64,000 nucleotides of DNA from Scilla litardierei (taxonomy: Eukaryota; Streptophyta; Magnoliopsida; Asparagales; Asparagaceae): assembly GCA_030789695.1 (NCBI GenBank), contig CM061135.1:109376301-109440300 (forward strand). The letters are read 5' to 3'. The notes below the pieces were generated by a model. That model worked only from the letters and a program-made list of their open reading frames with translations, searched no databases and was not told the DNA's origin. Below are positions 20,136 to 33,428 of this stretch, one piece after another; position 1 is the first letter of the stretch; each line of letters opens with the position of its first letter. Both the position numbers and the translations under genes were made by a program.

Positions 20136-22330
20136 ATGCCGCCCCGGACACGGCCACGCACCAGGAGAGCTTCCGTCAAGCAGAAGCGGCCGGATGAGCC
20201 CGGCCCCTCCCACGAGATGGAGGACTCTCCCCCACCTACACCACCTCACCCCGCACAGCCACAGCCTGCAGACCCCGTTCACCCCGCACAGCCACAGCCT
20301 GCAGTCCCCGCTCACCCCGCACAGCCACAGCCTGCAGTCCCCGCTCACCCCGCACAGCCGCAGCCTGCAGTCCCCGTTCACCCCACACAGCCACTCCCAG
20401 CCGACCCACTGCCACCACCGGCTCCACTTGTTGGGCCGCTGGGGATTACGTTTCGAGACGACGCACACCGCGTCATTTTTGAGTGCATTTCCCAGCGCTC
20501 GATTGTACCCTCCAGGTTCGTACACCTTGCAGACCTAGGACGCCTGGGGGTACTTGAGGGGATGCTCACGTTGTATGACAACGTGGGTTGGCGAGATTTT
20601 TTCTAAGTGTCGGCGGATACCTTCGTCCGTTCGACACTTGAGGTGCTGAGTTCTATAGCCCGGATCGACGAGGGATGCTCGTTTAGGTTTATGGATCGAG
20701 AGTGCCAGGTCACTCTCGGTATGATGAGAGCATTCTTTTCATGGCCCGATATCCCAGGGGCTGACCGTGGTTACGCCCCCACTCACATCCCCCCACCTTC
20801 CTTTGATTCCCACGCTTTCTGGGCCCGGATCACGGGTTTACCAGCTGCCTTTGACCCTAGTAGGGCCAAGGCCTCAGCCATCGTCCACCCCTGCCTCCGC
20901 ATAGCTCAGCGCATTATGGCGACTACCTTTTTGGCGAGGTATAAGCCTGGGACGATGTCCACGCCGGATCTTTATATGCTCTACGCGATGACGCGCCCCA
21001 GAGCTCTAGCTAGGGGGAGTGACGAGTTGGTCCCCGCCGTCGTGATTGATATCGTGAGCTGGTTTTTGGACCGCATCATCGTATCAGTGGGTGCTCGCTC
21101 ACCGATATGTTGCGGCGGTCTGATCACCCTGCTCGCCCCGATGACCGGCGATGACATACCGACCGTGGTTACACCCCCACTTCACTATCTATAGACGTCA
21201 TGGCCTAGATGAAGATGCTTCGTCCGCACGGCCAGCGGCACTGGGTTTGGTTGCATGGTCCCTACGGTGCTGACTACATGGTCCTTCCGAGTCCAGCTCA
21301 GACACAGATAGCACCAGCACAGGCGGACTGGCTTCCGGCGATGGATCTCCTGATCCCCGTCGCCTACGTGCTTGAGGCCGAGGAGGCTGAGCAGGCTGAG
21401 CAGGCCCACGCTGCACACGTTGCACCCTTTGACCCCGTGGCCCCTCAGCCTGTGCCTGATATTTCTGCTGCTCCCGACACCTCTGTCCACACTTCTACCG
21501 GTGTCGAGAGTACACTTGCTGAGCCCACCACCACTACCACCACAGCTGGCCCTCTGTCCGTTGAGCCCCTTTGCTCCGCACTACCCGAGCGCCCACCTAC
21601 TTTTGTTGAGAGCGGAGAGCCTTCTTTTGCGGCCGTCGTGGAGACCATGGCCAGTATAATCTCCGCTGGGATTTCACCTTTTGGACCCCACACTGCCTCC
21701 CCAGCGGTTGTCACTTCTGTCTCCATCGCAGCCGTACTTTCTGAGAGTGTCGTGACGTCTGTTCCAACGTTTGTGTCACTGACCTCTCTTGCCGCCTCGT
21801 CGCCACTTTTATATTCCACTTCCGCTGCTGCTGCTTCCACCTCACACCAGCCTGCGCCCCAGCCTCGCACTGAGGCTGGGCCCCCACTTGTGAGCACAGC
21901 ACCCTTCCTCCACATGCCTGCTGAGCCCATCTACTACACCACCCGAGTCCACCAGCCCCGTCCTGCACTGCACAGACACGTGCGTCCTTCTGCACCACCT
22001 CTCCCCGACACTGTACTTCAGAGCATTCATGCTCTTAAGGGGGCGGTGAGTGCCCTCAGAGGTGACATCAGGACCATGTCTGCCACCGTCACCGCTATGG
22101 CCAGCCGCTTCGACCTACTTCTGGGCATTCACTATTGCCTCACTCAGATTCTCGATCGGCTTCCTCACGTACCGACCACACCCACACCCACCCAGCAGGT
22201 ACCCACACCCACTCCCACACCCACCCAGCCTGCTCCTACACCCCTACCCACCCATCAGACTGTTCCCCAGCCACCACCACCACCACCACCTCCGCCTCAG
22301 GACCGAGACGGCGCAGAACCACCCTCTTAG
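20136..22330 (+). pseudogene. E4 Athila-type env-like ORF, broken
   Basis: ATG 20136 starts a basic N-terminus (PPRTRPRTRRASVKQKR) and a Pro-rich tandem repeat. The frame meets TAA at 20604-20606 (after GWRDFF) and continues in frame to 21194 with RSTLEVLSSI, SAIVHPCLRIAQRI, LYMLYAM and ICCGGLITLL, all shared with E3 and E5. A frameshift and stop near 21190-21208 separate the rest (21209-22330), which begins with HWVWLHGPYG, then an acidic, Ala/Pro/Thr-rich region, a short heptad-like segment (LKGAVSALRGDIRTMSATV) and a Pro-rich tail. This is the envelope-like third ORF; function unknown. Confidence 0.78.
20247..20411 (+). repeat. Five 33-bp tandem repeats in the E4 env-like ORF
   Basis: Five in-frame copies of an 11-residue unit, consensus HPAQPQPAVPA; the last copy is diverged (HPTQPLPADPL). 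A coding minisatellite that lengthens the Pro-rich N-terminus. Confidence 0.92.
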
Positions 22331-24304
22331 GCACCCTTGATGCCATTGTTCCTTTTTTTTTGCCGTCACACTGCCCGTCTCTGCTTGGTCCTGATGATTT
22401 TTGCCCACACCCCCCTCTCCTCCACTCACTGTTTTGGGCCCACTTTTTGATCACATCTTTCTATATCATTTTTGGGAGACAGGGAGAGACTTTTTGGTGT
22501 GACACTCTTATATCTGATTCACTCTTATATCTGCATGCATCATGTCCGCATCATATTTTCATTTTGTTATTTTCATTTCTTTTTCATCATGCATGCATCC
22601 TCACATACCCCTACCATTACTCGTCTCTCGGTGTGCCACACTTTGCACATTGAGGACACTGCACTTTAGCTTGGGGGAGTGAGTTCTCATGTTTTTTCTA
22701 TTTACCACCTTTATTTTTAGTTTTTTCACGCCATTTTCCGCATTTGCACTCACTTTCATCACCTTTTTCCTTTTTTTACCATGCATCACGTTTTTCTTAT
22801 TTTCTTCGTGTGCTGCATTGTAATTAGTTTTATTTTCCCTTTTTATCTTTATTTCTTTCATCTCATGCTAGAGATGACTTTTCTGTGATGATGATGGCGT
22901 GGAGTTAGCTTTCTCTATATGCATGCTATACTTGTCATGTCTTAGCTTTTATTTCTGATATCATATGCTGTGATCTGCCTTGCATTTAGAGATAGTAACC
23001 CACACTTTTTCCGTATGAAAATGTATGAAATTCTATTATTAGCTGAGTCTGAATATTCATATGTATGCTATCGTAGAAAACACACCAAGATTCACGCATT
23101 GAATGCTTATATCTGGAGTACCGTTTTCTTTTCCTATATCACTTCTATTTGCATGACTTGTACACTTCACTTCAGGATGATTGAATGATGTTAGCTATGA
23201 TAAATCTGGATTAGTTTGCTTTTTTGTGATCGAAACCGAGTAGATTAGATTACCCTGCTGAAGTTGTCGTACACGTCTTATAGAGTGAACTGAGAGACAT
23301 ATTTATTTCTTTCTCCACATATCTTGAACATCGATTCTCTATTTTAAAATCATTGGTGAATCTCCCCTTAGCGATTCTAATATTTGGCATTTCCCCCGTT
23401 ATTAAATTCCATGCTCCAAATTTCCCAAAACCAAAAAAGATAAAGAAAAATTCTTATATATCCTTCCCCCTCTGTTGATTTGGGATCATTGAGTATGTAT
23501 GCTATTTTGAATATATAAAAAAAGAGAGAAAAGAAAGAAAAGAAAAGAAAAAGATTTGAGAAAAAGAAAAGAAAAGAGAAAAGAATCTCAATAATCGATT
23601 CCATCTCATACACTCTCTCTTTCTTCCCTCTTTTTGTTTTTATTTTTATTTTCTTTTGCATTTGGAGCTTCTAAAGAAATGGGGAATGTAAATACAGTTT
23701 TGTATATGCCACCACGCTTATAGATAAGCTTGGGGGAGAGAATCCAATGATGTGTGAGAGAGTGACTACCTGCCGGTGCATGAAAACCTAGGCTAAGTAA
23801 TATTCTATACTCGGTAAGATTATTTTAGCTTCACGAAATCCAGAAATCTACGCCTAGCATTCATTTCATGAAGTCCACGCTTTTCTATTCTTTCTATTCT
23901 ATTGCGTGATATTCTTATACTCCTCATACAAAGCATTCAATTGAAAAGTGTGTGATCTACGATATTGTATACCGCTTTAAATGATTCAGACGATGTTAAT
24001 CTTAGAATTATTCCATTTTTTCATGCTATATCAATATTCTTGTGTTTTCTTTCTCTATTTGCATTATTATACTATGATATCGAAATAAAAGTCTTTGACA
24101 TGTGTTTTACATTCGGTGCATGCTATATAAGTAAGCAAAACCCACGTCCTGAGAAAAATGATCTAGCAGCTTCCCTCTTCGCTTTCTTCTTTCTTCTTCG
24201 TTTTTCGTTTTCCGTTTTTCCATCGTTTTCATTTTCTAAATTCACCGGGTTCGCCTTTTACTTATCTTCCTCGAGGACGAGTAAGAGGTAAGCTTGTGGG
24301 ATTT
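22331..24304 (+). other. E4 3' untranslated region with three AGCTTG tracts
   Basis: Non-coding, T-rich, with an A/G-rich run at 23518-23585. AGCTTGGGGGA occurs at 22668 and 23727. The terminal tract next to the LTR is AGCTTGTGGGATTT (24291-24304), with a T breaking the G-run. No other gene is visible. Confidence 0.7.
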
Positions 24305-26151
24305 TGATCACTCCGTATTTTACACCTTTTTTCCTGCATGATTGTATGCCATTTAGATCGCTCAAATCATGTTTTTCACGATTTATCGACAATATTGCGA
24401 TACTTTTCACGATTTGTTGTTTTTGTCATATTTCAGGAGATTTGGAGCGATTTGGAGTGATTCTGAAATGTACCCACTCCGGAGGGTCACCAAAGACTTC
24501 CCTGAGGGGTATTTTGAGATTGGGGAGGAGCGGAAGAAGAAAGAATGTCGTTGGAGCGACGAGGAGGCAAAAATACTCAGAATGGGCATTTTCATTATCT
24601 CACTCGGCCGAGTGAAGGACTCACTCGGCCGACCAGCGAGACCCCGCTCGGCCGGCCAGATCGGACACGCTCCAAGTGTGCACTCGGCCGAGCATCAGAA
24701 GCCGCCTCGGCCGAGTGACGTATCCCGTCCGCTCGAGTGGCACTCAGACGACACCCATCAAAAACTCCCGACTTACTGTTTTTCGTCAGTCTGAGCAGCA
24801 GAAGCCCCACTCAGCCGAGTGACAATTGCCGTCCGCCCGAGTGGAGTATCCCGTCCGCCCGAGTGAAGATAGCCCATCGGCCGAGTGACGACAACTCACT
24901 CGGCCGAGTGACGTCCAAAGTGACGACCCCCAAGACCCCAGACTTACTGGAATCCGTCAGGGTTTCTCACTCGGCCGAGCGACATTTGTCACTCTGCCGA
25001 GTGAGCAACGCTGCCTGTAGCGGAAATCACGATTTTGGAGCTACGCAGGGGCAGTTTGGTCACGAATTTTTGGGCAGTTTTTAGGGGTATTTAACCCCAG
25101 ATTCTAACCTAGTTTAGAGAGCTTTTCTTTTGCTTTTGGCAGCCTTTTTAGATTAGACTTTTTAGAGTTTTATTCTTGTGATTGGAGAGGAGAGAAAAGT
25201 TTTATTTTGTTGGATTCTTGGAAAGCTACATTGGTTTGTCTCCCTCTCTATTAAAAATCCTATTTTTATTGCTATTTTGAATATTGCCATGAATTCTATT
25301 GCTATTTCAATTGATTGTTCTTCCATTTGCAATATGAATTGTGAGTAGTCGTAACGTCTTAGAGCGTGGGGATGAACCCAACGAGCCCAATTTCCGATTT
25401 ATGATGATTTGGTAGAACTATTGCTAGAATTGCTATGAGGGTTAGTTTGGGATTGATATAACACGGATAGCTAGGTGTTCATACCGATTGGGATTTACAA
25501 GAGATTGGATCCCAATTCGATAGGAAACCCTAGAAATCCGAATTGGGTTGGAATTGAGTTCCCGAAGTATCGGTTTGCAAGAGATTGGACCGATACTAGG
25601 ATTCTCGGTTGCAATTCTATACCAATACCCGTTTGCAAGAGATTGGACAGGTAGGAACTATCCCAACCTAGGTCGTAGCCCGAGTTTGCACGAGAGTGGG
25701 CTCGGGATGCGATTGAACGATGACGTTGATCCTAATGCTAGCTTGCCTAGGCTAGGGTTTGCAAGAGATTGGGCCCGAGCCTAGGTTTGCTATAGACCGG
25801 CAACAGCGCAAGAGCATGAGCTAGGTTTTACATTCAGTTGCAACTAGTTCATCCGACATTCTACCCTAGCAATTATGAAACCAATGAATCACAATAACGA
25901 GATACGGTGAGTAGCAGGGATTCCCTATTCCCTAGGCGTCTTTATTTGATTTTATATCTCTTTACATCATTTGACGATTGTGACAACTTCGTCGAAAGGC
26001 AATTTCCTACTTTTCTGTCCATATAGCCAGGTTGTTCGGAGAAGGCACTGTCATACGTCCTCCCTGAGTTCGATACCTGCTCGCCGCTACACCGTGCGCT
26101 TGCGGTAAAACTACACGGTCGCTCTTTAGGGTGTACGCCCGGGCGCGACCA
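24305..26151 (+). repeat. E4 3' LTR
   Basis: Starts TGATCACTCCG, ends GCGACCA, and is colinear with the 5' LTR. The hairpin array is kept at 25487-25785, with one loop change (TTACAAGAGATTGG in hairpin 1) and one stem change (hairpin 3, ACAGGT). The flanking ATCTC duplication follows. Confidence 0.93.
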
Positions 26152-27700
26152 ATCTCAGCGCAAAGAGGCGAGATGAACGAAGCCAGGAAGTCAATTGACC
26201 AAAAGAGGAGATTTTATGAACAATTGAGCTCTATGCAGCAGTGTCACCATGTCCACACTGCCATGTTAAACTGCCAAAGAAGCATCAACTACGCGACCGC
26301 GTCAATTTCCATCAAACAGCCGTGTCAGAAGACTCATAGAGGGGAGAAATGATTGAAGATCAGAGACTTTCACGGCCAGCGTGAACTAAGATGACACGAA
26401 TGCAAAATTATGGCAACAAGAGCAAAACGACATGGCCGCGTCAACAGACCATACGGCCGAGTAATCATTTTTGACACGGCTGCATATCTATTAGCACGAC
26501 CGCATCGCTGAGCCCCCCATCCCCTACTCTTCTAGGGAACGACGTGACCGTGTCGTTTCTTGATGCGGTCACATCAAACTCCATTCCTACGGCTGCTAGG
26601 GCGGATCTGGGGGTATTTTAGTCTTTTGGGCATGCGTATATAAGCGCCTCTTCATCCTTCTGTGATGAGAATACATCTTTTAACTGTTTTTCTGTTATTT
26701 ATAGGGTTTTTGGGCCATTTTGTAAGAATTCTAAACTTGGTTATTTAGTTGTTTTGATTGTTCTAATCTTTTATTAGTGTAATACTCTATCTGTGCTCAA
26801 TAGAATTTTTCTCTATTTGTTATTGCTGCCTTATTTTATCATCTACTGCCATTCTAGCTTGAATTTATGGCTTTGAACGCTTACCCATTGCTAGAAACTC
26901 CTTCTATTGTAATGGGTAGCGACTAGATTTCATCTAGGGCAATGTGATGAACCCCATTGGATGAGGGCCATGGGTTGAACCAAATAATTGATTTAGTTGA
27001 TGGGTCAGTTGAGATTAGGGGTACATTGGGACGCTTATTATCGTCGTAGATTTGACCCCCTCCCTTCGGGGTGATCGGGTTAGCCGCCGATCAAAAGTCA
27101 GGACTGATCCGGGGATCTGATCCCTACGATGATCTATACTATCGGTGTGACTGAATGCCGATTGGCACCGATTAGAGCTTGCCCAATGTAGGTCTAATCT
27201 CCAAATGCCATTGTGGGCAGGACGAAGATTGGGGATATTCATCGAGCGTAATGCGCCCAACGTACACCGATGCTTCAGAGATCACTGACATCGGTGTAGG
27301 TTGGGTTGGCCTATCATTGCATCACGGCATCAAGGGGTAGGACATGACATAAGGAAATAACCTATCATGCATCATGACAGTGGGGGATATACGAATGCCC
27401 TTAGGTCACACGACCTCTCCCGAGTCCCAATGAAACCGGTAACTTGTTAATTATTAGTTTGACCTTAACCCTAGTCAATGGCAGGGATTCCCCACGCCTT
27501 AGAGCTTTTACCCCTTAATTACACTCTTTCTACCATTCATCAACCAATCACTATGACTATCGTGTAGCTTTCACTCGAAGATCCATAGAACCAATACTTA
27601 ATTGATCACCTCCTCGTGTGCGACCCGTAAGCGACTACACACGACCCGTCCGTTGTAGTGTTATTAGCATCGTTCGGTCCCCTCACGCGGATCACGATCA
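26152..27700 (+). repeat. E3 3' LTR, remainder (with E4 target duplication)
   Basis: 26152-26156 is the duplicated ATCTC; LTR sequence of E3 resumes at 26157 and ends CACGATCA at 27700. It has GACGCGGCCGCGTC-like palindromes (about 26270-26580), TATATAAG at 26637 and a hairpin-rich tail: TACCCATT/AATGGGTA (26882-26918), ATCGGTG/CACCGAT, GATTAGA/TCTAATC and ACACCGATG/CATCGGTGT (about 27140-27297). Loops of 16-21 bases are not clearly constant here. The next bases (CTTGG) begin the copia copy E7. Confidence 0.78.
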
Positions 27701-29565
27701 CTTGGAAAACTAAGAAACATGAGAATTTCCTAGAAAATGGCAAGTGCCACTAGTACTCTTCCAATCGGGGTTGCATCCGGTAAAATCTGTATTACTAAAT
27801 GAGATTAACTTATATGTGCTAGACTTAGGGTAAAGTAACCCATAATCTGGTGAATGATTGAGATAACGAAAAATTCGTTTAACTGCAATCAAATGTGACT
27901 CCTTAGGTCTAGCTTGATATCTAGCATAATGACATATGGAGAACATAATATCGGGCCTACTAGCAGTTAAGTAAAGTAAGCTACCAATCATGCCTCGATA
28001 TAGATGAATGGCTATATCTTTCCCGTTCTCATCCTTGTGTAGATGGGTTGTCGTACTCATGGGAGTCTGCTTGCTTGAAGACGATTCCATCCCGAATCGC
28101 TTGATAAGCTCCCCATTGTACTTTGTTTGGTGTATGAAAGTCACATCCTTCATTTGCCGAATTTGTAGTCCAAGGAAGTAGTTGAGCTCATCCATACGGC
28201 TCATTTCGAATTCATCCTTCACAGACTTAGAAAATTCTTGGCAAAGATTAAATTTAGTAGAACCAAATATTATATCGTCTACATAAACTTGAATTAAAAG
28301 GATGTCATTTTCATAATCTTTAATGAAGAGAGTTGAATCAACTTCACCCATTTTAAAACCAAAATCCAAAAGAAAGGTTTTGAGTCGATCATACCAATCT
28401 CTAGGAGCCTGTCTCAACCCATATAGCACTTTCTTGAGTTTGAAAACATGGTTTGGAAATTTTTCATGTATGAAACCGGGTGGTTGAGAAACATAAACTT
28501 CTTCATTAACGATACCATTTAAAAATACACTTTTAACATCTATTTGAAATAATTTTAATTTTTTATGAGATGCAAACGATAAAAGCAACCTAATAGCTTC
28601 TAATCTAGCTATGGGGGCAAATGATTCTTCGAAATCAATACCTTCCTCTTGCCGATAGCCTTGAGCTACTAACCTTGCTTTATTCCTTGTGATGACCTCA
28701 TTCTCATTGGTCTTGTTCTTAAAAATCCATTTGGTCTTGATGACTTGGTGACCATTGGGAAGAGGAACGAGCTCCTAATCTTCATTTCTTTCAAATTGCA
28801 TGAGCTCCTCTTCTATTGCAACTATCCAAGAGCTATCTTCACATACTTCTTGAATTTTCTTAGGCTCAATGGTAGAGACAAATGCACAATGAGAGAATTC
28901 ATCAATCCTTGACCTTGTTCGGACACCCACACCAATGTCTTTTATTATTTAGTCATGGGGGTGATTATGAATGGTCGGATAAGCTTTGGGAATACCTGGA
29001 TCACTTGGAACATCCTCAACATTTTCATTAGTATTGTTAGTCTCAATAATAGAATCATTAATTTTAACATTACTAATGGAATCACATAAAACATCTACAC
29101 TATCATCGACTACATAAGGAATAACAAAATCTTCATAAAATGGAACATGTAGTGATTTCTCGATCATTGAAGAGGTTTTGTTGTATATCCGATAGGCTTT
29201 GCTACGTGTGAAATATCCAACAAAGATTTCTTCATCGGATCTTGGCTCAAATTTATCTAAGTTACCATAGGTGTTCTTTATAAAACATTTTGAACCAAAA
29301 ACACGAAAATATTTAACTTGCGGCTTTTTATCATAAAATAATTCAAAACAAGTTTTGTTCATTCGAGGCCTCACTAGGATCCTATTTAGCACATAACAGC
29401 CGTGTGCACCGCTTCAGCCCAAAATTATAGTCCAAGATGACTATCAAGAAGCATGGTGCGAGCACACTTAATTAGGGTCTTATTCTTTCTCTCAACAACA
29501 CCATTTTGAGGTGGTGTGCGAGGAAAAGAAAAATTGTGAGTAATCCCATTGTCATCACCAAACGG
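27701..29565 (-). pseudogene. E7 copia (Sirevirus-type) integrase end, RT and RNase H start
   Basis: Minus strand, read from 29565 down. First the integrase core end (TPPQNGVVERKN), then FGSKCFI and FVGYFTRSKAYRIYN typical of copia integrase. Reverse transcriptase follows: the clearest stretch is 28588-27710 with [24 protein letters not shown] and the catalytic [10 protein letters not shown], then [16 protein letters not shown] and [11 protein letters not shown] of RNase H. Stops occur near 28775 and 28949, and in the last codons. The remainder of RNase H is missing because E3 is inserted at 27700. Similarity to Sirevirus-type enzymes is by motif. It is the oldest host element in this part. 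Confidence 0.85.
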
Positions 29566-29583
29566 ACGGGTGGTTAAGCTTTA

Positions 29584-29601
29584 TGGCGCCGTTGCCAGGG
29601 A
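29584..29601 (+). other. E5 primer binding site (Asp-tRNA type)
   Basis: TGGCGCCGTTGCCAGGGA, one base different from the E4 site. It marks the start of the internal region although no LTR precedes it. Confidence 0.75.
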
Positions 29602-30058
29602 GGCAACGTGCTTGTTACATTTAGGACCTTGTTATCCTTGAGACTAGCTCACATCCTTACCCCGTGATCATTTTCACATTCTACACCCTTTTTAATTTTG
29701 CATGGACATATTGTACATATTCGTTGTAGAGGGTTGGTAGACTATGTCTCCATACCGCCGTCGACATTCTTATCTCTCCATTCCTACAACTTGTGCTATT
29801 AACATGTTCTCTATCCTTTCTGACATCTTTCTCTCCTTTTTTACAGGTTTTATACTTTATAGCAAGAATCTCGTGTGCCGTTTCAGATGATACCTGGGCA
29901 CATGCACACCACGCCAGCTATTTGGTCCAGTGGCTCGCAGAATCTCTAAGCACCTCAAGCATCCAATCCTTCCTGTCAGCTGTAGTAGAAAATCAAAAGA
30001 GGAATCATGAAATTTAGTAGCAACCTGACACGACATTTTTTCCCCTTTTGATGATGCG
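29602..30058 (+). other. E5 leader remnant, no gag found
   Basis: 457 bases between primer site and pol frame. No gag or protease motif seen in any frame; E4 uses about 2.8 kb for these. Probably an internal deletion. Confidence 0.55.
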
Positions 30059-33000
30059 ATGCTTATTGACATACCCAATACCGACTTCAGTGAGAGTGAT
30101 CTACGCATTGATAGGGAGATTTGTCTGAAGGATCATCTGGCAGGATTTGTCAAGTGCCGTGAGAAGGAGTCTATCCTTTCCTTACAGTCCTCTACAGAGC
30201 ACCCTGCAGTTTGGGACCATGATAGAATTGGAGGTAGTGGTGGAGAGCTATCTACTATTGAGACTTTCTTTCATATTGAAGCTTATTTGCCGGATTGTTA
30301 TCATACACTTGAGATGGACCCAGAGCCTTCCTCCACGGTCTCCTTACCACCTTGCAAGACTTTGCCCCGTGAACCCTCGGCTGAAAGTGAAGTTCCGGAT
30401 GTTGGCATCCTGGAGACCCAGGATGAGGCTATTTCATTGGAGGATGCACATCTTGAAAAATATGTATCAGGACCACACGAAGTCGAGATGAAGGAGTTAC
30501 CTTCGGGATTGAGATATGAATATTTGGGGAAGGATTCGACGCATCCAATCATTGTGAACTCCTCGCTACCCGAAGACCAGATGGCAAAACTTCTTGATGT
30601 TCTGAAGAGATTTAAGAATGTTTTCTGGTATGTAATTGAGGACTTGAAGGGAGTAAGCTTGGGGCTTTGCTCGCATAGGATATTGCTTGAAGATGAGCAA
30701 GCCACCTCCATTGATCCACAACGAAGATTGAACCCCATTATGATGGAAGTAGTTAAAAAGGAGATTGTTAGACTTCTCCAGGCCGAGATTATCTACCCTA
30801 TTTCCTATAGTCGTTGGGTTAGTCCGGTACATGTTGTGCCCAAGAAGGGAGGAATAACAGTTGTTCGTAACGAGAAAAATGAGCTTATATCTACAAGGAC
30901 AGTCACTGTATATCGGATGTGCATCGATTACTGGAAATTAAACAAAGCCACGAGGAAAGATCATTATCATCTCCCTTTTATTGATCAAATGCTTGAAAGA
31001 CTGGCCAAGCACAACTATTTTTGCTTCATGGACGGATACTCCAGCTTCCTGCAAATTCCCATCCATAATGATGACCAAGAGAAGACCACTTTTACATGTC
31101 CGTTTGGGACGTACGCTTATAGGAGGATGCTGTTTGGGCTTTGCAATGCCCCGACCACCTTTCAAAGATTGATGTCCGCAATTTTCTCTGATTTCTTCCA
31201 GGACATAATGGAGGTCTTCATGGATGATTTTTACATCTATGGAACAGAGTTGACTCGTGTCTTCGCAACCTAGCTAAAGTCCTGCAAAGATGTCAAGATA
31301 AAGGGCTAGTTCTAAATTAGGAGAAGTGCCACTTTATGGTACAAGAAGGAGTCGTGTTGGGGCACATTATCTCTTCAAGAGGGATTGAGGTGGACAAAGC
31401 AAAGGTCGATGTCATCGAAAAGCTTCCGCATCCACTTAACCTTCGGGGAGTCTGTGGTTTCTTAGGGCATGCGAGATTCTACCGCCGGTTTATAAAGGAT
31501 TTCTCTAAAATTTCTAGGCCCTTGACTCAGCTCCTCGTGAAGGATAAACCTTTCGTCTTCGATGACAAGTGTATGGAAGATTTCCGCCTCTTGAAGCAAG
31601 CCCTTATTTTCGCACATATGATTCAACCGCCCGACTGGAGTCTACTGTTCGAATTGATGTGCGACGCTAGCGACTATGCAGTTGAGGCCATCTTGGGGCA
31701 AAGGAAGGACAAAAATCTGCACGTCATTTACTATACAAGCAAGACCCTCGATGAAGCTCAAAGGAACTATACGACGACAGAAAAGGAACTGCTAGCCGTC
31801 ATCCACGCCATGGATAAGTTCCGATCGTATCTTGTGGGTGCTAAGGTTATCATGCATACCGATCATGCCGCCCTCAAGTACCTTTTGAGCAAGAAGGAGG
31901 CCAAGCCACGCCTCATAAGGTGGATTCTCCTCCTCCAAGAATTTGACTTGGAAATCAAGGACAAGAAGGGGGCGGAGAATGTCATCGCCGACCATCTATC
32001 TAGGTTATCTACCTTCGACCCGGATGCCACGCCTATTGATGACTCACTTTCTGATGAGCATCTTTTCTCCATTTCTACTGTTTCGACTCCGTGGTATGCC
32101 GACATCGCCAACTATCTCACGTGCACCATTGTGCCCCACAATGTTAGTTATCAGCAAAGGAAGAAGTTCTTTCACGAAGTTCGGAAATTCTATTGGGATG
32201 ACCCTTATCTATACAAGACTTGCAACGATGGGGTGATTTGGAGGTGTATTCCTGAAACAGAGGCGACCTCCATAATTTCTCATTGCCATGATCAATAATG
32301 TGGAGGCCATGCAAGTTCTTATAAGACCACGATGAAGATTCTCCAAAGTGGATTCTATTGGCCGACTCTTTTCAAGGACACTTATGCATATTTCCAGGCC
32401 TGCGACAAGTGCCAAAGGACAGGAAACATATCCAAGAGAAACGAAATGACACAGTATTACATCCTAGAAGTTGAGATCTTCGATGTTTGGGGAATTGACT
32501 TCATGGGGCCGTTTCCCTCTTCCTCTGGTAACCATTACATCTTGGTGGTCGTGGACTATGTATCCAAGTGGGTGGAGGCGATAGCTAGCACCACCAATGA
32601 TTTCTGGTAGTGGCCAAATTCTTGAAAACCAACATCTTCTCGAGATTCGGTGTGCATCGAGTCCTAATTAGCGATGGAGGGAGCCATTTCATAGAGAAGA
32701 AATTTGAAGCCCTTTTGAAGAAGTACAGAGTGCAGCACCGAATCAGGCGTGCATATCATCCATAAACTAGCAGCCAGGTGGAAGTCTCGAACCGGGAGAT
32801 AAAGAGCATCCTAGAGAAGACAATGGCTAGCTCTAGAAAGGATTGGTCATCCAAGCTTTCAGATGCGCTCTGGGACTATAGAACTGCATTTTAGACTCCG
32901 ATCGGCATGACCCTTTATCGACTCGTCTACTGGAAGGCATGTCATTTGCCCGTGGAATTGGAGCATAAAGCATTTTGGGCTATCAGACATTTGAACTTTA

Positions 33001-33428
33001 AAGCCAAAGAGGTAGGGAGCCACCGACAACTCCAGCTAAATGAACTTGATGAGATCTGGCTCAACGCATACGAAAATGCCCGAATCTACAAAGAGAAATT
33101 GAAGCGGTGGCACGACAATCGTATCATGAAGAAAGAATTCAAGGAAGGAGACTTAGTTCTTCTATTTAATTCAAGACTGCGGCTTTTTCCCGGAAAGCTT
33201 AAGTCTAGGTGGTCGGGACCCTTCCGTGTCACCAAGGTCATCCCACATGGAGCCATTGAGATCATGGGAAGAGAAGAGCCATTTAAGGTCAATGGGCAGT
33301 GCTTAAAGAACTATACAATCAGTGAGTCCGCTATCTCTCCAGTCAGAAACTCGACAACAGACAGCTCCGCTGTGAATCCTCCGGATCCGCATTTTGCACG
33401 AATTAAGGAGTCGAGCTGCCGACTATAA
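30059..33428 (+). pseudogene. E5 gypsy pol: RT, RNase H, integrase (broken)
   Basis: The first frame (30059-31273) has an acidic lead-in, then VEMKELPSGLRYEYLG, the gypsy RT start (RWVSPVHVVPKKGG), CIDYWKLNKAT, FMDGYSSFLQIPI and MDDFYIYG in place of the usual F-x-DD. A stop and frameshift follow at about 31270-31335. The second frame (31336-32298) gives the thumb ([16 protein letters not shown]) and RNase H ([27 protein letters not shown]). TAA at 32296 cuts the integrase zinc finger (HCH, then CGGH). Integrase core: [15 protein letters not shown] (catalytic Asp), ISDGGSHF, then frameshift and TAA/TAG; the C-terminal part is in frame 32907-33428. Order RT-RNase H-integrase is the gypsy order. 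Confidence 0.88.

Larger units (their letters stand above)
14271..26151 (+). mobile_element. E4: complete pol-less Athila-like element, TSD ATCTC
   Basis: Two LTRs (14271-16115 and 24305-26151), Asp-tRNA-type primer site, gag-protease pseudogene, AGGCAA hairpin, palindromes with TATA box, env-like pseudogene, and polypurine tracts. ATCTC at 14266-14270 is repeated at 26152-26156, so both ends are exact. Reverse transcriptase, RNase H and integrase are absent: only 17 bases separate the protease stop (19019) from the hairpin (19037). The LTRs differ by a few percent by eye, so the insertion is not very recent. It must have used enzymes from another element. Confidence 0.92.

Noticed and set aside
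23518..23661. Purine-rich run that might be an extra polypurine primer
   Set aside because: It is an A/G simple repeat without the AGCTTGGGGGA core and far from the LTR.
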